This document shows positions 8,601-14,375 of a DNA stretch of 16,461 nt, in pieces. This DNA comes from Bacteroidota bacterium (lineage in GTDB: Bacteria > Bacteroidota > Bacteroidia > Chitinophagales > LD1): positions 1 to 16,461 of the forward strand of contig JAFDYP010000639.1 of the NCBI GenBank assembly GCA_018267355.1. Direction: 5' to 3'. The notes under the pieces are model-generated. The model was not told where the DNA came from. It made no database searches and was given only the letters and a program-made list of their open reading frames with translations. How positions within the stretch are numbered: the stretch's first letter is position 1; each line of letters opens with the position of its first letter. The translations under genes were made by a program, and so were the position numbers.

Positions 8601-9451
8601 ATCGTATCTGCTATGATATTATGTCCATTGGCAGAGGTATAGCCGCCAAAAAGGTCATTGCCTGCTGTATCTGCGGTGTTGCCTACAAATATATTGTTGC
8701 TAAGAGACACCTGACCACCGCCGTAGATGCCGCGCATGATAGCGCCGCCGCGTGAGGGACTGTGATTGCCAAAGAAGGTACTATTGCGCACGAGTAGCTT
8801 GCCGCCTTGAGGATTGGAGATGGCGCCACCGCCGAAAACCACGCTTGCACAATAATTATGTACGAAGGTGCAGTTAGTGATCTCCATATACCCGAAGTTA
8901 TTGCAGACTGCACCACCACCGCTCAGGTAGCCGTAACCACCTGTAGTGTAGTTGCTATCAAAGGTGCAATTAGTGATAAAAATAGTATCGCCATTGTTGA
9001 ATACGGCGCCCTCATCCGGAGAGTGGTTTCCTTTCAGCAGGCAGTGGTCGAGTTTGACCGTGATACCTCCAGATCCTACAAAAACAGCAGACCCAAAGGC
9101 GCCCACTGCATTATTCAGAAAGGTAAAATTGCGGATGGTCAAATGTGTGCCGGCAGGCACGCTTTGAAACCAGGTAGTGCCCATCTGGGCAGACAGATCC
9201 TTAGGCCCATTGATCTCGATGGAGGTGGCCGGCACAGGATCTACGTGATAGGGTCCGTCCACGTTGATGTTGCTAGGCGTACACACATTGATCACGTGAG
9301 GATGATCCGGTGTGGTAGGATGCGTGTTGGCATCAGCTATGGCATCGTGCAGCGAGCCGGGTCCCGTGCCGGCCCGGGTGACGGTATAGGTATTGGCAAA
9401 TGCCAGGCTACCTATCATCAGCCATGTGAGGGTAAAGAATAACTTTCTCAT
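5654..9451 (-). CDS. T9SS-secreted beta-helix / SprB-repeat surface protein (adhesin-like)
   Basis: 1265 residues. A signal peptide (MRKLFFTLTWLMIGSLAFA) is followed by a right-handed parallel beta-helix (about 25-355) with Asn/Gly-rich turns such as LLKGNHSPDEGAVFNNGD. The helix is closed by SSPAIDAADN and GTADIGAYEYGA, the usual end of this family. After it come a Cys-bearing Ig-like stretch and three short repeats ending CDSIV/CDTIV (about 448-484, 497-532, 839-872). There are two SprB-like repeats, each split by a discoidin-like module (about 575-727 and 920-1066), and two further Ig/PKD-like segments. The C-terminus (from about 1190) is a type A sorting domain: LDLYPNPNNGTFVITCDVSG, then GIYYLMARD and KVVVTK. 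It should cross the outer membrane by T9SS and be cell-surface attached or released. It lies 107 bp behind a LytTR/kinase pair and has its own promoter-like region. Binding target unknown; adhesion is inferred from architecture. Confidence 0.88.
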   Translation of the reverse strand: MRKLFFTLTWLMIGSLAFANTYTVTRAGTGPGSLHDAIADANTHPTTPDHPHVINVCTPSNINVDGPYHVDPVPATSIEINGPKDLSAQMGTTWFQSVPAGTHLTIRNFTFLNNAVGAFGSAVFVGSGGITVKLDHCLLKGNHSPDEGAVFNNGDTIFITNCTFDSNYTTGGYGYLSGGGAVCNNFGYMEITNCTFVHNYCASVVFGGGAISNPQGGKLLVRNSTFFGNHSPSRGGAIMRGIYGGGQVSLSNNIFVGNTADTAGNDLFGGYTSANGHNIIADTIGASLTGVLTGNIYGSTASAVLDTVLRGNGRYEGTLALIASSPAIDAADNAVAPSADERVFARTGTADIGAYEYGAANICAGLSTVINPAQQGCGPQLNHWSTTTTGGAPLEDIFWYDGTNYSCGDTLVYQGSGTFTVTVTDTNGCVAKDTVSVQYSSVPVISYPFTICQYDSVTFRGVTYHGSGVHAVPYSCDSIVNVVISFSTIPQVHDIYNVCNQPSLTIHGHLYTVSGSYVDSFGCDSIVTSDVTFINGHFTYMDTLAHIVTCHGYTDGEIQVSANSSSLFTVALGGHTYSTTYSWASSVVAYSTQYSSGGYAATQLLGAPNTYPSYGDIGTSWTPQSYGSHRDSVVLGYNPPVQASEIAIYETYTTGMVDTVSVREAGTNVWHIVYAVQPVQSNVYASVILHIPLSGAYPIDQVNMGVATNTATNWVEIDAVGLLGPVTIGHLSAGVSHFTVTDSHGCAYTDSLTIPDGQPSPALTVSPHQITLCPGASTLLTASTAVPVVWSTADSTSAITVSPAHSSVFVATATSSNGCAATDSALVSVLPVIYPTQSFAVCQGQHITVGIHTYSLSGTYTDTLSCDTIVTTTVSVNAPAVPVLSVSHPVSCVGLTDGSVLFTEDSTGAYSISFNGQMYQAGPQWADTVLYRSREYNTSPGSWSAYQLLGAPNTYPNYGDIQTAWTSADYGDQRDTVIVGYSTPIAATSVEIYVTNTPGYIDSVFVREYPAHIWHRVFQRHAHADSAVATILSVPLPGTYGVDAVRIDVANDSATDWVEIDAIALLATAQATNLAPGAYPYISIDGNGCHVTDTITLANGNPLPNVSFSLPQSAFCLGNYPPVTLQGATPTGGTFSGIIVVNDTIGLVSGTPGNYAITYSYTDNNGCSNSATDSITLKVCTGIDEVPAGTIQLDLYPNPNNGTFVITCDVSGDFVLVDGIGAQVATMKIEANVPYTATVRNIASGIYYLMARDRSDVRRKVVVTK
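6254..6690 (-). repeat. Discoidin-like module, copy 2 (within the surface protein)
   Basis: Second copy, with QLLGAPNTYPNYGDIQ, RDTVIVGYSTP, IYVTNTPGYIDSVFVREYP and DWVEIDAIALL. The blocks shared with copy 1 are clear, while the linking sequence has diverged, so this is an old internal duplication rather than a recent one. Confidence 0.7.
7276..7711 (-). repeat. Discoidin-like module, copy 1 (within the surface protein)
   Basis: This segment encodes about 145 residues with the blocks QLLGAPNTYPSYGDIG, RDSVVLGYNPP, IYETYTTGMVDTVSVREAG and NWVEIDAVGLLG. The same blocks recur in the same order in copy 2 (6254-6690). The alternating beta-strand pattern and conserved WVEIDAV ending suggest a galactose-binding/discoidin-like beta-sandwich. 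I do not recognise a specific named family. Confidence 0.7.
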
Positions 9452-9468
9452 GTAATTGGTTTTGGTTT

Positions 9469-9483
9469 ATAGCTCAAAGCTAT
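9469..9483 (-). promoter_or_regulatory. Putative -7 box inside a perfect palindrome upstream of the surface protein gene
   Basis: On the minus strand TAGCTTTG (9482-9475) matches the Bacteroidota -7 consensus TAnnTTTG, 23 nt before the ATG. It is embedded in a perfect inverted repeat with 6-bp arms ATAGCT/AGCTAT and a 3-nt centre. A protein bound to the palindrome would cover the promoter. The duplicated 33-bp element lies 24 nt upstream of the box. Confidence 0.5.
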
Positions 9484-9506
9484 GCTCCTCCACCCCTCAC
9501 TTATAA

Positions 9507-9539
9507 TTTATGGTATCAAATGCATCAGAATGGTGATGA
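9507..9539 (-). promoter_or_regulatory. Duplicated 33-bp element, copy E1 (candidate LytTR regulator site)
   Basis: Read on the minus strand it begins TCATCACCAT and ends ATACCATAAA. The two ACCAT cores are direct repeats with a 20-bp period. It matches element E2 (11533-11565) at 28 of 33 positions, with the outer 10 bp on each side identical. It lies 55 nt before the surface-protein start codon and 24 nt before its -7 box. Paired direct repeats with a period of about two helical turns are the known layout of LytTR-family sites, and a LytTR regulator is encoded two genes upstream. The link to that protein is inference. Confidence 0.6.
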
Positions 9540-9550
9540 GATGCATAATC

Positions 9551-9562
9551 CTGACAGGTCAG
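9551..9562. repeat. 12-bp palindrome overlapping the kinase stop codon
   Basis: CTGAC-AG-GTCAG is a perfect palindrome that includes the kinase gene's stop codon, 11 nt upstream (minus-strand sense) of E1. It has no T-tract, so it is not a standard terminator. A TGACAGGT core is also present next to E2 at the other gene junction. Confidence 0.35.
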
Positions 9563-11487
9563 TCCAGGGCAAAACTAAGTGTAAAGACGGCGCCGTTGTC
9601 GTTTTGACTCGTTAGCGTACCGCGCAGCTGCCGGGTCAATTCATTTACGATACGCATACCCAGTGTGCGGGTAGAGCGCAAGTCAAAGGATACAGGCATG
9701 CCGACACCATTATCCGCATACCTGATGGTGCACAGGCCGTTCGCGTCTCTACTCACGTTTATATTGATAGCCCCTCCGACCTCGACTATTCCGCCGTACT
9801 TGATAGAGTTTGTGATCAGCTCATTTAGTATCACACCAAGCGGTATAGCACGCTCCATATCCAGCGTGAGGTCCTCGGGGCTTACAGTGACATTTACAGC
9901 TAGCGCCTGCGCTCCAAAGACCAGTTTCAGGTCAGCACATAGCTGTGTGATGTAGTCGGCCAGATGTATGGCCGACAGCGCCTCCTGGGCATATAGCTTC
10001 TGATGGATCAGCGCGATACTGCGCACCCGGTTGTGGCTTTCTCGCAGGGCTGCAGCGGCATTTTCATCTGATATAGAGTTGGCCTGTAGGCTGAGCAGGC
10101 TCGATACTATTTGCAGGTTATTCTTGACTCGGTGATGTATCTCGAGCATCAGCGTCTCCTTCTCTGCTGCTTGTCTTTCTATCTGCTCCTTCTGCGTCTC
10201 CAGTAGTTTATTAGCGCGCTGACTATTGCGATAGCTGCGCACTACTATAAGTATGAGCAGGACCAGCAGCAGTAGACCTGATGCTGCCACTATGATGATC
10301 GCTCTCAGGTTGCTGTTTTCACGTGTCTTTTCTTTCACTTGGTACTGCACCTCCAGGTCGCGCTGCGCCATCTCCGCCCGCAGTTGCATATTTGTTGCAT
10401 TCTGACGCTGTGCATCATTGAGTACACTATCGCCCCACCTGTTATACTCCTGGTAGTACCGCAGGGCGAGGCTATCCTGTCCGTGCTGATGCGCTATATC
10501 ACTTAGTGTTTTATTAGCTTCTTTGATATAGAGCTTAGCATGGTATTCTGTTGCGTCCTTCAGTAGTCGTCCGGCATATTTTTCTGCGAGGTCTACGTGA
10601 CCAATCTTCGCATACAGCCTGCTCAATAGGTCCAGACCATTCATCACATTCATGGGCCTTTTGATGCTATCCATTACGGCTACTGCCTGCAGCAGGCATT
10701 TTTCCGCATCCTCTGTCTTGCCCATCTCGAGGTAGATATCTCCCATACTGGTCAGCGAGGAGGCATGCTCATAGTTGTTTTGTCCGTTCAGCCGGGCCAT
10801 ATCTCTGACCACAGTGAGCATGATCTCTGCGGAGTCATCCTGGCCTGCACGGTGGTATTCGCTGGCTATATTTGCTGCTATTAGTTCTGCAAATCCCCAG
10901 TTCTTCATACTCCGGACCACTGCTGCGGCGCGCTGATAGTAGCGGATAGTGAGCATAGGGTCGCGCTCCAGGGCATCATATACTGAGGCGATGTTATTGG
11001 AGATCGTAGCTATCATCCGGTCATTTTGGCTCTGCTCCGCCACCCGTAGTCCCTCCAGATAGTACTGCAGTGAGCGGTCATAGTCGCCCATATCCTGATA
11101 CATGCCGGCCGTGAGGCTCAGACATGAGGCTTCGTAGAAACCACTACCAGCCTTTCGCGCATAGCTGATCGCTTTCTGATAGAGCTCTATCCCCTCGGCT
11201 GGTTTGTTTTCTATCACGCGCACCAGGCCCATAGTGCGGTATCCATCGGCCAGCAGCAGCGCATCACCGTGAGAGAGGTTTACCTCCTGCACTGCCAGTA
11301 TCCATGCCGAGTCGTTTTGTATGAACTTCTTCTCCCAGGCCATCTCGCCATAGATGCGTGCGCGCGCAGTGTCAGAGTGCACAGCCGACAGCCGGGGACC
11401 GAAAGACACAACCTCTGCACTCTGTGCATGGCATGTGATCAGGCATAGCAGCGATAGCCCAAATGCGAGAGTATAGCGAGCGGTCAT
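9559..11487 (-). CDS. TPR-containing membrane sensor histidine kinase (HisKA_2 type)
   Basis: 642 residues. A signal peptide (MTARYTLAFGLSLLCLITCHAQ) leads into a periplasmic TPR solenoid (about 40-360), visible in helical pairs such as YYLEGLRVAEQSQNDRM and LTSMGDIYLEMGKTEDAEKC. One membrane helix (about 392-417) follows, then a coiled coil. The HisKA_2 dimerisation box MLEIHHRVKNNLQIVSSLLS has its phosphoacceptor His near residue 451. The HATPase domain shows the N box LNELITNSIKYGG (about 554), the G box DNGVGMP (about 594) and RTLGMRIVNELTRQLRG. It lies 93 bp behind the LytTR response regulator, which is the obvious partner. It senses an unknown envelope signal and should phosphorylate D54 of that regulator. 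A copy of the duplicated element lies upstream, suggesting autoregulation. Confidence 0.92.
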   Translation of the reverse strand: MTARYTLAFGLSLLCLITCHAQSAEVVSFGPRLSAVHSDTARARIYGEMAWEKKFIQNDSAWILAVQEVNLSHGDALLLADGYRTMGLVRVIENKPAEGIELYQKAISYARKAGSGFYEASCLSLTAGMYQDMGDYDRSLQYYLEGLRVAEQSQNDRMIATISNNIASVYDALERDPMLTIRYYQRAAAVVRSMKNWGFAELIAANIASEYHRAGQDDSAEIMLTVVRDMARLNGQNNYEHASSLTSMGDIYLEMGKTEDAEKCLLQAVAVMDSIKRPMNVMNGLDLLSRLYAKIGHVDLAEKYAGRLLKDATEYHAKLYIKEANKTLSDIAHQHGQDSLALRYYQEYNRWGDSVLNDAQRQNATNMQLRAEMAQRDLEVQYQVKEKTRENSNLRAIIIVAASGLLLLVLLILIVVRSYRNSQRANKLLETQKEQIERQAAEKETLMLEIHHRVKNNLQIVSSLLSLQANSISDENAAAALRESHNRVRSIALIHQKLYAQEALSAIHLADYITQLCADLKLVFGAQALAVNVTVSPEDLTLDMERAIPLGVILNELITNSIKYGGIVEVGGAININVSRDANGLCTIRYADNGVGMPVSFDLRSTRTLGMRIVNELTRQLRGTLTSQNDNGAVFTLSFALD

Positions 11488-11501
11488 AATGTCTCAGGGT
11501 A

Positions 11502-11509
11502 CAAACTGC
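11502..11509 (-). promoter_or_regulatory. Weak -7-like box (GCAGTTTG) upstream of the kinase gene
   Basis: Minus-strand GCAGTTTG keeps the TTTG half of TAnnTTTG but not the TA. It lies 14 nt before the kinase ATG. Its main support is positional: it sits 23 nt from E2, nearly the same as the 24 nt between the good -7 box of the surface protein gene and E1. A weak box would fit an activator-dependent promoter. Confidence 0.35.
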
Positions 11510-11532
11510 ACACAATCCCGGAGGGAAGCAAG

Positions 11533-11565
11533 TTTATGGTATGAAGTGCAGCAATATGGTGATGA
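11533..11565 (-). promoter_or_regulatory. Duplicated 33-bp element, copy E2 (candidate LytTR regulator site)
   Basis: Minus-strand TCATCACCAT and ATACCATAAA flank 13 bp that differ from E1 at five positions. The ACCAT cores again repeat with a 20-bp period. It lies 45 nt before the kinase start codon, exactly 10 nt (about one helical turn) closer than E1 is to its gene. It sits in the 93-bp gap between regulator and kinase, so it could drive an internal promoter for the kinase. Confidence 0.6.
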
Positions 11566-11568
11566 CAG

Positions 11569-11591
11569 GTATACAGCATATCACTGTATAC
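11569..11591. repeat. Inverted repeat overlapping the response-regulator stop codon
   Basis: GTATACAG and CTGTATAC are perfect 8-bp arms around a 7-nt loop that contains the regulator's stop codon. On the minus strand it is followed after 3 nt by E2. There is no T-tract. It could be an attenuating hairpin between the two genes or a dyad binding site. Confidence 0.45.
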
Positions 11592-12309
11592 GCCTTATTC
11601 TGTCAAATAGGTCATCCTTGTAGTTGCGGCTAAGGGGTATTGTGGCCTTTCCTATAGCCACCTCTGTATGGCTGAGCGCATCCACTTTTTGCAGGTGTAT
11701 CACATAGCTTTTGTGCACCTGCATAAAAAAATCTGCGGGCAGATTTGGCAGGAATTCGCGGAAACTGGAGCGGATAATATGCTTTGCCTTATCAGTCACG
11801 ATGTGGATATAGTTGCCATCGCTCTCTAGGTAGTGAATATCGGAGATGTTCAGCTTGATATATTTCGTATCAGTTTTGACAAATACGCTTGCATCTATCT
11901 GCCAGGGAGAGGGGGTGGTCGCCACTGCCTGCTCTGTGCCGGCAAAATTGGCCAGAGCCACTTCTATGCAGGTATACAGGTCCTCCCGGCCGAAAGGCTT
12001 GACCAGATAGCCGTTTGGCCTGAGAGCTGCCGCATGGGTGACAGTAGCGCGATCAGAGTGAGAGGTGATAAAAACAAAAGGTTTGTGATATTTATCGCGC
12101 ACGAGCTGAGCCAGATCGAGACCCGTACGGCCGTGGCCCAATTGTATGTCCATCAGGATGAGGTCCGGATGCTGCGATTCGAGAGCTGCCACGGCTTCAT
12201 CATAGCTATAGGCGGCAGGCAAAACTTCGTACCCTATCCGCATCAGCATATCGCTCATATCCATGGCCACGAGCGACTCATCTTCTACTATCAATATCCT
12301 GATTTGCAT
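11581..12309 (-). CDS. LytTR-family response regulator (REC-LytTR)
   Basis: 242 residues. The receiver domain (about 3-120) has the acidic pocket E9/D10, phosphoacceptor D54 in LILMDIQLG, T82 in FITSHSD and K104 in LVKPFG, so all catalytic positions are present. The C-terminal LytTR DNA-binding domain (about 140-240) shows KYIKLNISDIHYLESDGNYI, then HIIRSSFREFLPNLP, FMQVHKSYVIH and IPLSRNYKDDLFDRI, all standard for the fold. LytTR proteins bind pairs of direct repeats and usually activate nearby genes. It is first of a regulator-kinase-surface protein series. A 9-bp-armed palindrome touches its start codon, and the adjacent E1/E2 elements are plausible targets. Confidence 0.94.
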   Translation of the reverse strand: MQIRILIVEDESLVAMDMSDMLMRIGYEVLPAAYSYDEAVAALESQHPDLILMDIQLGHGRTGLDLAQLVRDKYHKPFVFITSHSDRATVTHAAALRPNGYLVKPFGREDLYTCIEVALANFAGTEQAVATTPSPWQIDASVFVKTDTKYIKLNISDIHYLESDGNYIHIVTDKAKHIIRSSFREFLPNLPADFFMQVHKSYVIHLQKVDALSHTEVAIGKATIPLSRNYKDDLFDRIRRIQ

Positions 12310-12328
12310 ATCAGTATGAATACTGATA
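12309..12328. promoter_or_regulatory. 20-bp palindrome abutting the response-regulator start codon
   Basis: TATCAGTAT-GA-ATACTGATA has perfect 9-bp arms. Its edge base is the A of the regulator's ATG. A third TATCAG lies nearby at 12348-12353. A TATCTTTT -7-like box (12363-12370, minus strand) lies further upstream, so the palindrome would fall in the 5' leader, either as an operator or as an RNA hairpin limiting translation. The 89-bp gap 12310-12398 holds nothing else I can support. Confidence 0.5.
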
Positions 12329-12398
12329 GCTAATATAAAACAGTTAATATCAGATCGTAAGGAAAAGATAGATTTATATCTGCGGATATCTCAGTGTC

Positions 12399-13589
12399 TT
12401 ATCCCTCGCGGAAAACATCTTTCATTCGGTCAAAGAAGCCCTTTTCTCCTTTCTGCGGTTGCGGTTTAAAGTTTGGAGACTGACGCAGCTTTTCCATCAG
12501 TTTTTCTTCCTCGGCGCTGAGCTTTTGAGGGGTGTAGATATTGACTATGACCAACTGGTCGCCTTTGCCATAGCTATTGACTGATGGTACGCCTTTGCCA
12601 TTCAGGCGGAGTACTTTGCCGGCCTGCGTGCCGGCCGGTACTTTGATCTTCGCCTTACCATCCACTGTAGGTACTTCTACATTGCATCCCAGGGCTGCAT
12701 CTGCAAAGTTTAGGTATAGATTGTAGATCACATTCTGGCCGTCTATCTCGAGGTCTGCATGCTCTTCTAACTCTATGGCGATGATCAGGTCGCCTGCAGG
12801 GCCACCCTGCTCACCGGCATTACCCTTGCCGCTCATAGAGAGCTGCATACCGTCCTGCACACCGGCAGGGATATCAAAGGTCAGTGTTTCTTCACCGTAC
12901 TCTGTCCCCAGACCATTGCAGGTAGTGCATTTCTTGGTGATCATTTCACCGGAGCCATTGCACTGCGGACAGGTGGTCGTGGTCTGCATCTGACCAAGTA
13001 TCGTATTGGTAGTGCGACGCACTACGCCATTGCCTCCACACATAGTACACTTAGATACCGAGCTGGCATCTTTGGCCCCTGTGCCATGACACGTATGGCA
13101 CTGCACATGTTTTTTAACCTTGATCGTCTTTTTGGCGCCATGTGCTACCTCGGCCAGGGTCATCCGCACGCGGATGCGCAGATTGCTTCCCTTGCGGCCC
13201 CGCTGCCGCTGGCCACCTCCATTGCCCCCACCGCCAAAGAAACTCTCAAACGGGTCAAACCCGCCGCCACCGCCGCGGGCATTGCCAAAGATGTCACCGA
13301 AATTGCGGAAGATGTCTTCCACATTCATCCCGCCGCCGTGGAATCCGCCCCCCTGGCCCATATTCTCTGCTGCATGGCCATACTGGTCATAGCGCGCCTT
13401 CTTCTGGTCATCGCTCAGTACCTCATATGCCTCCGCAGCCTCTTTGAACTTTTCTTCTGCTGCTTTATCTCCCTGATTGCGGTCAGGGTGATACTTCAGC
13501 GCTACCTTGCGGTAGGCCTTCTTGATCTCCTCTGCCGATGCGCCTTTGGCTACACCCAGTACCTCGTAGTAATCTCTTTTGCCTGCCAT
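12399..13589 (-). CDS. dnaJ: Chaperone DnaJ (Hsp40, type I)
   Basis: 396 residues, full length for type I DnaJ. The J domain (about 5-70) carries HPD at 34-36, which stimulates DnaK's ATPase. A long Gly/Phe-rich linker follows (about 75-135; [28 protein letters not shown]). The zinc domain has four CxxCxGxG motifs: [24 protein letters not shown] and CTTCNGLG, all complete. The C-terminal substrate-binding domains include [20 protein letters not shown] and [12 protein letters not shown]. It lies 33 bp behind grpE, so both nucleotide-cycle partners of DnaK are co-transcribed. It acts in the cytoplasm in folding of new and stress-damaged proteins. No strong terminator is visible after it. Confidence 0.97.
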   Translation of the reverse strand: MAGKRDYYEVLGVAKGASAEEIKKAYRKVALKYHPDRNQGDKAAEEKFKEAAEAYEVLSDDQKKARYDQYGHAAENMGQGGGFHGGGMNVEDIFRNFGDIFGNARGGGGGFDPFESFFGGGGNGGGQRQRGRKGSNLRIRVRMTLAEVAHGAKKTIKVKKHVQCHTCHGTGAKDASSVSKCTMCGGNGVVRRTTNTILGQMQTTTTCPQCNGSGEMITKKCTTCNGLGTEYGEETLTFDIPAGVQDGMQLSMSGKGNAGEQGGPAGDLIIAIELEEHADLEIDGQNVIYNLYLNFADAALGCNVEVPTVDGKAKIKVPAGTQAGKVLRLNGKGVPSVNSYGKGDQLVIVNIYTPQKLSAEEEKLMEKLRQSPNFKPQPQKGEKGFFDRMKDVFREG

Positions 13590-13622
13590 ATACTCCCTCC
13601 CGGAGATGAATGATTAATAATG

Positions 13623-14201
13623 TTATTTGCCCACTACCACTTTCGCAAAGCGGATGATCTTATCATTGAGATAGTAGCCCTTTTCTACTTCGTCTATCAC
13701 CTTGCCGGCCATATCTGGTGCCGGTATCTCTGTGATCGCCTCGTGCAGCTCCACATCAAAATCTTTACCTTTCGATTCTATAGCCTTGAGGCCTTTGCCT
13801 TCCAGGTTGCGCACGAGCTTGTGATAGATCAGCGTCATACCTTCTTTCACAGCAGCCACATCAGATGCTGTTTCCGCAGCCTTGAGCGCGCGCTCAAAGT
13901 CGTCTATCACAGGCAGCAGTTCCTTGATCACATCCTTGCTGGCGGTCAGGATCAGCTCCAGCCTTTCCTTCGCATTACGTTTTTTGAAGTTGTCAAAATC
14001 GGCATACAGGCGCAGGTGCTTATCCTTATATTCCTCCAGTTGCTTCTTGAGCGAGGCGATCTCCTCATCGCGAGGGTCTACTGTAGCAGCATTGATATCA
14101 TCCAGCACTCTTTGAGTATCCTCGTGAGAGAGCGTTTCGTCATTGGCACCATCCTGCGGTAGCTCCGGATTGTGTTCTTTATTTTCTTCCATATCAGGCA
14201 T
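13623..14201 (-). CDS. grpE: Nucleotide exchange factor GrpE
   Basis: 192 residues from the ATG at 14201 (MPDMEENKEH); an ATG at 14192 (MEENKEH) is equally possible. A TTG-initiated extension to 14237 is unlikely because a TAnnTTTG -7 box lies inside it. After an acidic N-terminus comes the long dimerising helix (about 35-85; EIASLKKQLEEYKDKHLR, DFDNFKKRNAKER). The head domain follows, with LLPVIDDFERALKAA, GMTLIYHKLVRNLEGKGLKA and the C-terminal signature KGYYLNDKIIRFAKVVVGK. GrpE releases ADP from DnaK. It is the first gene of a grpE-dnaJ operon and is separated from the upstream ppiD-like gene by a strong palindromic terminator. Confidence 0.96.
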   Translation of the reverse strand: MPDMEENKEHNPELPQDGANDETLSHEDTQRVLDDINAATVDPRDEEIASLKKQLEEYKDKHLRLYADFDNFKKRNAKERLELILTASKDVIKELLPVIDDFERALKAAETASDVAAVKEGMTLIYHKLVRNLEGKGLKAIESKGKDFDVELHEAITEIPAPDMAGKVIDEVEKGYYLNDKIIRFAKVVVGK

Positions 14202-14213
14202 AATATTCCGGCG

Positions 14214-14221
14214 CAAACATA
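14214..14221 (-). promoter_or_regulatory. Putative -7 box (TATGTTTG) of the grpE-dnaJ promoter
   Basis: Exact match on the minus strand to TAnnTTTG, 12 nt before the ATG at 14201 and 21 nt before the one at 14192. The predicted short leader slightly favours the second start. No convincing -33 box at the usual spacing. Confidence 0.5.
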
Positions 14222-14249
14222 TCAAAATACCTGCCAATGGGGAATAGGC

Positions 14250-14260
14250 GACATTTTGTC
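14250..14260. promoter_or_regulatory. Inverted repeat GACATTTTGTC upstream of grpE
   Basis: GACA-TTT-TGTC is a perfect dyad, extended on one side by a further matching base. It lies 28 nt upstream of the grpE -7 box, about the -40 region. A CIRCE element is not present, so this dyad is the best visible candidate for stress control of the operon. The arms are short and chance is possible. Confidence 0.35.
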
Positions 14261-14328
14261 AGAATGGGTGGGATTTTGACTCACTTTTTGTCGTTCAAAG
14301 GTCGCAGATGGTTTGCCGCAAATAGCAA

Positions 14329-14348
14329 AGCCTCCGATATCGGAGGCT
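14329..14348 (-). terminator. Palindromic terminator after the ppiD-like gene
   Basis: AGCCTCCGAT/ATCGGAGGCT is a perfect 20-bp palindrome (10-bp GC-rich arms), 27 nt after the ppiD-like stop on the minus strand. It is followed by TTTGCTATTTG, a weak T-tract. It isolates the gene from grpE-dnaJ downstream. Confidence 0.7.
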
Positions 14349-14375
14349 CTGTATAGTTTTAGCCAGCTGGCCAGA

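Noticed and set aside
8807..9442. Long open frame on the + strand (about 211 codons)
   Set aside because: It lies fully antisense to the signal peptide and beta-helix region of the surface protein, has no recognisable domain, and reads as a low-complexity shadow of that gene.
13220..13370. Repeated CCGCCGCC/GGCGGCGG tracts
   Set aside because: They encode the Gly-rich linker of DnaJ and need no other explanation.
13086..13613. Open + strand frame of about 175 codons opposite dnaJ
   Set aside because: dnaJ on the other strand is unmistakable (HPD, four zinc motifs). The + strand frame mirrors its Gly-rich linker and has no domain of its own.
13620..14162. Open + strand frame of about 180 codons opposite grpE
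   Set aside because: It is antisense to a clear GrpE with all expected motifs. No signal, domain or promoter supports it.
14202..14320. CIRCE element or classic HrcA control before grpE
   Set aside because: I looked for TTAGCACTC-N9-GAGTGCTAA or a near match and found none.
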